Below, piece after piece: positions 46,301-55,300 of a stretch of DNA of 64,000 bases; the stretch's first letter is position 1; the number at the start of each line of letters is the position of its first letter. The stretch comes from Triatoma infestans (taxonomy: Eukaryota > Arthropoda > Insecta > Hemiptera > Reduviidae). Made by a program: the position numbers and the translations under genes. The notes under the pieces were generated by a model. The model did no database searches and had not been told where the DNA came from. It saw only the letters and a list, made by a program, of their open reading frames with translations. The stretch spans positions 62,001 through 126,000 of the forward strand of contig JAAEAF010003844.1 of assembly GCA_011037195.1 (NCBI GenBank). Direction: 5' to 3'.

Positions 46301-49300
46301 ACTGTCTACCACGTACACTGTCCAACAGTACAACTGTACATCTGAAAGTAAATTTAATACATTAGTAATTAGAAATTCGAAATACTATTGCTATAATATT
46401 TTACCTTTTTCAATAAAAACCAAAAAACTTTTTTTAATTTCAACTAGAAATGGAGTGCAGAACATTTTTGTTCTATAAAAGCACCCTTATAGTTTATTTG
46501 GGTTACAGATTACAGATTTTTTGATTTCATTTCACTTCCTTGTTTGTGACTAAGTATTGTTGATCTGCGGGCAACCAACTACACGGATAAAGGTAAACAC
46601 CCTTACAAAGTTTAAGCCAATTACTGGAATCTGTTGCAAGTTCTTAATAATTATTATAATAACACTAAGATAGGAATTTTCACTATTAGAAAACATGGAA
46701 GGACGTAATATCATTCTGTCAAAATACTGTTTGATAAACACCAGAGGTTTTCAATAGATCCCATAGCCTTAGTTTACCTATGCTATAGATTACTAACCTG
46801 TAATTTATATTGAAAAAGAATATTCATCCATAATTTTATATGGTTTTATCAAAACAAAATCAAGGCTACTTCATGCAAAAGAAATTATCTTAATATTTTT
46901 TAAACAACTGTGATCTAACAATATTAATTGCTATTACGAGAACGTAAATATAAAACTGATATGGTAGCAAGAAAATAACCTTCTTAAGAGAGCACGTTTT
47001 TAACTTTCTAAAATAATTCATTTAATTTTAATTGTTCAGTACGATATAATATTATTAAACCAAAATCATTTTTGTTTTATAAATATATTCAGCGTCTATA
47101 ATTTACTTGAAACTTAACCTACAACTTTTAAGAATTAACTGTATAATCCAATATCTCGAAGTGAGAACCTGGAAAATTAACACAGCTGTATAAACAAATC
47201 TGGCCAAATTGATCGAGAAACGATTCTCAAATCAACCGACATGAAATTTTTATTTCATTTGTTCGCTATAACAACAGGTCTATGTTACCTAACATCTGTT
47301 GCTACCATTCTAGAATAACCATATGCTTCCTTTTTTTTTTTTACTTTCTCTTACTCCTAGTAAGAGGAAGTATTGTTTTAAAGTAGTTTAGGTGCAAACA
47401 AGCATGTTAACTGCTGTGGTGGTTGGTTCCACAGAGCTGGAAAGCATCAGAGATATTTTCCGTGATAGCCTGCTTCATTTTGTGGTCATCGACCGGTTTC
47501 GGACGTTCGCCTATCTTCAGGATGCGNNNNNNNNNNNNNNNNNNNNNNNNNNNNNNNNNNNNNNNNNNNNNNNNNNNNNNNNNNNNNNNNNNNNNNNNNN
47601 NNNNNNNNNNNNNNNNNNNNNNNNNNNNNNNNNNNNNNNNNNNNNNNNNNNNNNNNNNNNNNNNNNNNNNNNNNNNNNNNNNNNNNNNNNNNNNNNNNNN
47701 NNNNNNNNNNNNNNNNNNNNNNNNNNNNNNNNNNNNNNNNNNNNNNNNNNNNNNNNNNNNNNNNNNNNNNNNNNNNNNNNNNNNNNNNNNNNNNNNNNNN
47801 NNNNNNNNNNNNNNNNNNNNNNNNNNNNNNNNNNNNNNNNNNNNNNNNNNNNNNNNNNNNNNNNNNNNNNNNNNNNNNNNNNNNNNNNNNNNNNNNNNNN
47901 NNNNNNNNNNNNNNNNNNNNNNNNNNNNNNNNNNNNNNNNNNNNNNNNNNNNNNNNNNNNNNNNNNNNNNNNNNNNNNNNNNNNNNNNNNNNNNNNNNNN
48001 NNNNNNNNNNNNNNNNNNNNNNNNNNNNNNNNNNNNNNNNNNNNNNNNNNNNNNNNNNNNNNNNNNNNNNNNNNNNNNNNNNNNNNNNNNNNNNNNNNNN
48101 NNNNNNNNNNNNNNNNNNNNNNNNNNNNNNNNNNNNNNNNNNNNNNNNNNNNNNNNNNNNNNNNNNNNNNNNNNNNNNNNNNNNNNNNNNNNNNNNNNNN
48201 NNNNNNNNNNNNNNNNNNNNNNNNNNNNNNNNNNNNNNNNNNNNNNNNNNNNNNNNNNNNNNNNNNNNNNNNNNNNNNNNNNNNNNNNNNNNNNNNNNNN
48301 NNNNNNNNNNNNNNNNNNNNNAAACGCCGATTTTAGGGATTTTCGTGTACCTTACAACCAACTGAAGTGAGTGTTGCTCGGAAACTCACTCGTACGGTTG
48401 AAACGCCGATTTGAAAGATTTTATCGAACCTTACAACCAAGTGAAGTGAGTGTTGCTCGAAAACTCACTCTTACGTTTGAAACGCCGATTTTAGGGATTT
48501 TCTTAAACATTACAACCAACTGAATTGAGTGTTGCTCAAAAACTCACTCTTACGTTTGAAACCCCGATTTTAGGGATTTTCGTGAACCTTACAAACAAGT
48601 GAAGTGAGTGTTGCTCGAAAACTCACTCTTACGTTGAAACACGATTTTAGGGTTTTCTCGAACCTTTACAAACCAACGAAGTGAGTGTGCTCCGGCAAAC
48701 TCACTCTTACGTTTGAAACGCGATTTTAGGGATTTTCTAAACTTGCAACCACTGAAGTGAGGTTGCCCGAAAAAAACTCACTTTACGTTTGAGACGCCGA
48801 TTTCGGGATTTTCTAAAAACCTTAAAACAACCAAGTGAAGTGAGTGTTGCTAGAAAACTCACTCTTACGGTTGAAACGCCGATGTTAGGGATTTTCTCGA
48901 ACATTACAACCAACGGAAGTTAGTGTTGCTCGAAAACTCACTCTTACGTTTGAAACGCCGATTTTAGGGATCTTCTCGAACCTTACAACCAAGTGAAGTG
49001 AGGTTGCTCGAAAACTCACTCTTACGGTTGAAACACCGATTTTAGGGATTTTCTCGAACCTTACAACCAACTGAAGTGAGTGTTGCTCGAAAAACCACTT
49101 ACGTTTGAACACGCCGATTTTAGGGATTTTCTTGAACCCTACAACCAAGTGAAGTGAGTGTTGCTGAAAAACTCACTCTTACGTTTGAAACGCCGATTTT
49201 AGGGATTTTCGTGTACCTTACAACCAACTGAAGTGAGGGTTGCTCGAAACTTCACTCTTACGGTTGAAACACCGATTTTAGGGATTTTCTCGAACCTTAC

Positions 49301-52300
49301 AAACAAGTGAAGTGAGTGTTGCTCGAAAACTCACTCGTACGGTTTAAACGCCGATTTTAGGGATTTTCTCGAAACCCAAATTTACAAACCAACTGATAGT
49401 TAGTGTTGCTCGAAACTCACTCTTACGTTTGAAACGCCGATTTTAGGGATCTTCTCGAACCTTACAACCAAGTGAAGTGAGTGTCGCTCGAAAACTCACT
49501 CTTACGGTTGAAACACCGATTTTAGGGATTTTCTCGAACCTTACAACCAACTGAAGTGAGTGTTGCTCGAAAACTCACTCTTACGTTTGAAACGCCGATT
49601 TTAGGGATTTTCTTAAACCTTACAACCAACTGAAGTGAGTGTTGCTCGAAAACTCACTCTTACGTTTGAGACGACGATTTTAGGGATTTTCTTAAACCTT
49701 ACAACCAACTGAAGTGAGTGTTGCTCAAAAACTCACACTTACGTTTGAAACGCCGATTTTAGGGATTTTCGTGTACCTTACAACCAACTGAAGTGAGTGT
49801 TGCTCGAAACTTCACTCTTACGGTTGAAACACCGATTTTAGGGATTTTCGCGAACCTTACAACCAACTGAAGTGAGTGTTGCTCGAAAACTCACTCTTAC
49901 GTTTGAAACGCCGATTTTAGGGATTTTCTTAAACCTTACAACCAACTGAAGTGAGTGTTGCTCGTGTGGGAATAGGAGGCCTTAAATGATCGGGCTAAAT
50001 AGTTAATGAAAAGAGAATGAAATTATTATTTTATTAATTAGAGTACACACTTTTCTTCAAGGCACACAAAATACACACAGAATACAAGACAGTGTTTATA
50101 TTACTTCCTTCACTGCACTTGCTAGACTGATGGGAAACCAATGTAACCCCTACTTCTATTAGCATACAATTCTACCAACCTCTTTATAAATAGTACATAT
50201 TAGGCACAATGACTGTTTTTTTTTTTATTTTATTTCAAAATAATATTATGCTCACAGCTCGGCCAGCCTGACATTGATTGGCCTCTCAATCACTACTAAA
50301 GTGAACTACTTTATCAATTAAAATAGAAAACAAAATAGACTAACAAATACTAAAACATTACAAACATTTACAAAACATAATACAAAAGTAAATATATAAA
50401 CAAATTATAAAACAGTCAATTTAAAATAAGTAAACAAATACAAAAGTCAATTTGAAATAAACTTAAACAATTATTCGGTTCATATTTCTTAGACTACTCT
50501 AGGTTTTCAATTAACCAAGGTTTCATATTTCCTGGTGAACATACACCTTCATAAGGCAATTGTGTTAACTGATTGCCTTCGGGGTCCCTTATGACGTAGC
50601 GATCGTGATCCAATACTTTTTTAATGACGTAAGGCCCTCGAAATGCTGGTAATAATTTTTTGTTAACTCCCGGAGTTACATCAACATTTCTGATTAATAC
50701 ATAATCTCCTATTTTATATTGGTAAGGGGCTTTATGGTGGTCATTGTAATACCGTTCGTAGTAGTTGGTGCTATTCTCTAGCATATTCTCTGCATTTTTA
50801 CGAATTTGCTCCAAATCACGAGTATTATTTTGCGTTGATTCTAAAGTCGGTCTTAAATTATCATCGGTTCTTCCATTTTGATTGATTCCAAACAAAAGTT
50901 TAGCAGGGGTTTCTCCGACTGAACGATTCACGGTATTATTAAATGAAAACTCTACTTTCGACAAAATGTCTACCCAAGTATTAGGGGTGACTGATAATTT
51001 TGAAAGGATCGGAGTTAATGTACGATTGACTATTTCAATTTGGCCATTGGCATGAGGCGTACCTGTCGCGATCATCACATGCTTTATTCCGTTTTCTTCA
51101 CAAAAGTTCGTAAACCTAGCGGAACTAAATGCTGTTCCTCGATCCGACACGATTTTTATTGGCTTACTGTAGCTTGAGAAATAACATTCTAGCCATTTAA
51201 TAACTTCGTCTGCGTTAGTGGTTCGAACGGGGTAAAATTTGACAAACTTGGTGAAAGCATCTATAACTTCAAAAATAAAACGATATCTTTGTTTAGTTTT
51301 GGCCAAAGGACCATAGTGATCGATGTGTAAACAATAAAAAGGTAATCGGACTTTATCATAAGAGTAGAATTTACCTTCAGGTTTACCCGATGCTTTCCGC
51401 GAGTATGTAAGACATTTAAGACAGTGATCAATATAACTTTGAATCTTCGACTTCACGTTAGGGAACCAATAAATCCTAGATAAGTATTCAAATGTTTTGT
51501 CACATCCTTGATGTCCTACAGTGTTATGACATTCCTGTATTATGGTACGTTCCATAGACTTAGGCACATAGAAAACTAATCTATCTTTTGCTTTCCGGTA
51601 AACTAAACCGTTAGATAGTACAAAAAGTTTACTCTGATTTTTTTCTAGTTCCTGCTTTAAGGTACTTATTTCAGGATCTTTATTCTGCACTAAAGCTAAG
51701 TTACGTTCGAGACTATTTTCCAAAATTAACATTATCTCATTCTTCCTGCTAAGGGCATCCGCATGACGCATTTTTTCGCTCGGTCTGTGCTCCAACGTAT
51801 AATCGTAATTTTGCAAGACTAATGACCATCGCATTATTCTTGGATTTATTTGTTTCTTTTCTAAAGTTAGTTTTAGACTATTGCAATCAGTAATTATTTT
51901 AAATGGTATGCCTTGGAGATATACTCTGAAACGTTCTAAAGAATAGACTATGGCTAAAGCTTCCAATTCAAAGCTATGGTATCGGGATTCAGTATTTGTC
52001 GTTCGTCTACTAAAATAACAAATAGGGTGGAATTTATTATCAACTGATTGTTTCTGCATAAGAATTGCTCCAAAACCGTGCATACTTGTATCGCAATGTA
52101 GCTCTGTCTCGGCAAAAGGTGAATAAATGGCCAAAAGCGGTTCCTTCGTTAGTAAACTTCTCAGATGTTCAAAACAATTAGCTTCATCTTCCGACCAAAT
52201 AAAATTAGACTTGGATTTCAATAAATCATATAATGGTTTTGCAATAATTGCAAAATTTTGAATGAATTTGCGGAAGTATGAAATCAAACCCAAAAAGCTG

Positions 52301-55300
52301 TGTAATTCTTTAAAGTTTTTAGGAATTGGATAATTAGCCACGGCGGAAATATTAACAGAGGAAGGACGTATTCCATCTTTATTAATGAGATATCCTAAAT
52401 AATCAACTTCCGTTTGTAAGAAACTACATTTAGAAAAATTTAATTCTAAACAATTTGTAACTAGCACTTCTAGTACTTGAATTAAAATTTTGAGATTTTC
52501 ATCTATGGTCTGGGTGGGAATTAATATATCATCTAAGTAGATTAATATATGGCCAACCTCTAACATTTTTCTAAAAGCTGCATTAATAAAACGCATGAAA
52601 AAGGAAGGACCGTTAGATAAGCCAAAAGGGAGCCGCAAATATTCATACTGGCCCATAAAAGTTACGGAAGAAGTATATTTCGTACATGCCGCTTTGATCT
52701 TTATGTGGTGAAATGCGTCTTTTAAATCAAGACGTGAAAAATAAACTTTATTCTTTAAGCTATCAATATGATCGTCAATTCTAGGGATAGGATAATGCTC
52801 TTTTAATGTTATTTTATTTAATGCTCGATAATCCACTGCCATTCGAAAAGTTTCATCTTTTTTACGCACCAACACAATTGGACTAGCATATTGCGAGTTG
52901 CTTGGCCTTATAATTTCTCTTTTTAACAAGTCATTTATTATATTGGAAACAGCAGTTTTTTCTTCATAAGATAATCTACGGGGATTAAAATAAAAAGGCT
53001 CATGATCGTTTTTAAGTCTAAGTTCTAGTTCTAACTCAGTTACTGGATTATTAGGTTTTACAACATTAATGTAATGCTCTGTAATAATAGCTTTAACATC
53101 ATTATGAATTCCTAAATCTAATTTACAATTAATATTTAAATCAAGTTCATCTACTTTATTATCATTATTATTTGAAACATCAATATTTAATATGTCATGA
53201 TTAAATTCATCATCATTTTTCTTAGTGTTATTTACATTAATTTTAATGCTAGTGCCTTGGAAAGTTATTTGAACATTATTGTTCGAAAGAAAATCTCTTC
53301 CTAACAGACAAAATGAGTTCATAGTAGCTTGAGGAACAATATAAAATTTAATCGGAATAGAAATTGAATCAATACAAATATTCTCCACAATTTCCCCTAA
53401 AATATTTAATTTACTTTTGTTTACGCCTTCAAATTGTACATTACCCACATAAGGCTTAATATTAGTGTTAGCAGGCAAAATGCATTGAGACAATAAAGAA
53501 ATCGGACTTCCGCTATCTATAACTGCGTCAATTTTCTTATTACTCACCTCTAGTAGAATAGGTACTTCATAGGTTGGTACGATCTGAGGTTCATTGCCAA
53601 TTAGACTAATGGTGGTGACAACTTTTCCTTTGTTGTCCGCTGCTGCCGGTGACATCCTCGGGCACTCCTTTTTCTGGTGATTTAAGGATCCGCATTTAAA
53701 ACACGAGTTTCTGTCTCTTCTTGGCAAATTACACTCTGTGGCAATGTGGCCAAGTTTTCCACAATTATAACACCTCCTTTCTCTTTGTGTAACCACCGTA
53801 CTACTAATATTTTTATCATGTGCAGTAATTACTGCTTTCTTTGACTGCTCGATTAAATTTCTATGTTCGCTAGACTTACTGCTTCTTCGAATTTCTTGAT
53901 AAATAGCTAACTTCTTTTTAAATTCGGCAATAGAGGAGCAACCGTACAATATAGCTTTATTTCTTACATCATCATTGATACCATCAATTACATGTTTAAT
54001 GAGAGCTTCATCCTCAATCGTTCCTCGCCCAGCCAATTCGCGCATGTAACAGAAGTACTCAATCACGCTCTCTTCTCTTTTCATTTTCCTGTTTGCCAAC
54101 ATACTGTGAAGAGCGGCACTATTGATTTTTGAGGGGAATTCTGATCGTAACAATTTTTTTAAACTGGCCCAATTGTTGATATTTTTCTCACAATTAATTA
54201 TAGTTTTAGCATAACCCTTAATTGATTTCTTTGCGAAAATATAAGTTTCTAAATCACTCCACTTCATCAATTTTCTATTATCTTCAAATTCAGTGATCCA
54301 TTGATTAACGGTATAATTATCACTTCCGGTAAATGGACGTATGGAATCTTCTACATCCCTGAAACTTAACATAAATTTAGGTTGATGATTTACCTCAGCT
54401 TTAACGGTACTACCCTTCTCGGTTTCATCTGGTTCTTCATCTTCACTATCATCTTCGCTTTCATTCACCTTATTTAAAGTGTCTATATTCATTAGAGTAA
54501 GGCAAATTCGTCTGGCCAACTCATTTTTATCACCATCGTAATCGATCTTTAATAAATTACATATCAAACTCAAATCGCCTTCTGTTAGATTTTTATTAAT
54601 GAAAGTTATCTTACTTGAAAATTCTTCAGAATCCTCTTCAAACTTAAATCCACTGAATTTACGCAATCTAGCTCTCTTCTGACGATTGCCATCCTCCTCG
54701 AAGACTAGCAGGTGAAAGGCACGAATCGCATTAATCGTAGCCTTACTTATGTTGCGTTCAATTTTTTCAACTTGTCCTAACGTGGCCATTTTACTTGCGA
54801 ACCGAACTTCCTTGCCGCAGTTATAAGCCGAAACTTAGCTTGGACTAATACTCACACTTTAGCCTGAATTATAGCCTTCACCCCAAATTAAGATTGATTT
54901 TAAGCTCGTACCCCACACCTGAAGCTGTGGGAATAGGAGGCCTTAAATGATCGGGCTAAATAGTTAATGAAAAGAGAATGAAATTATTATTTTATTAATT
55001 AGAGTACACACTTTTCTTCAAGGCACACAAAATACACACAGAATACAAGACAGTGTTTATATTACTTCCTTCACTGCACTTGCTAGACTGATGGGAAACC
55101 AATGTAACCCCTACTTCTATTAGCATACAATTCTACCAACCTCTTTATAAATAGTACATATTAGGCACAATGACTGTTTTTTTTTTTTATTTTATTTCAA
55201 AATAATATTATGCTCACATATTAGAAAAAAATCTCTTACCCAGCTGGATAGGCAACCAATTCTGAATGTGGATCTGAATCCAAACTGCAATTGTTTGTCA

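Larger units (their letters stand above)
49965..55218 (-). mobile_element. Full-length Ty3/gypsy LTR retrotransposon
   Basis: Nearly identical LTRs of 292-293 bases (49965-50256 and 54926-55218, differing mainly in a T-run) bound an internal region with one long, uninterrupted gag-pol frame. Matching LTRs and the intact frame suggest a recent insertion. The element is in the same sense as the host gene, in its largest intron. The bases outside the ends differ (gctcg on the left, tatta on the right), so no target duplication is seen. A polypurine tract beside the 3' LTR is not obvious; on the 5' side the - strand has TGGGGTACGAGC about 10 bases inside the LTR as a possible primer-binding site. 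Confidence 0.95.

Noticed and set aside
47392..48370. Long open frames of about 300 codons on both strands
   Set aside because: They are made almost entirely of N codons from the assembly gap.
48885..49148. Repetitive 87-codon frame on the - strand
   Set aside because: It arises from the 79-bp satellite; the period is not a multiple of three and other units are closed by stops.
48322..49964. CRISPR-like regular repeat
   Set aside because: Units are head-to-tail without unique spacers in a eukaryotic intron; it is a satellite.
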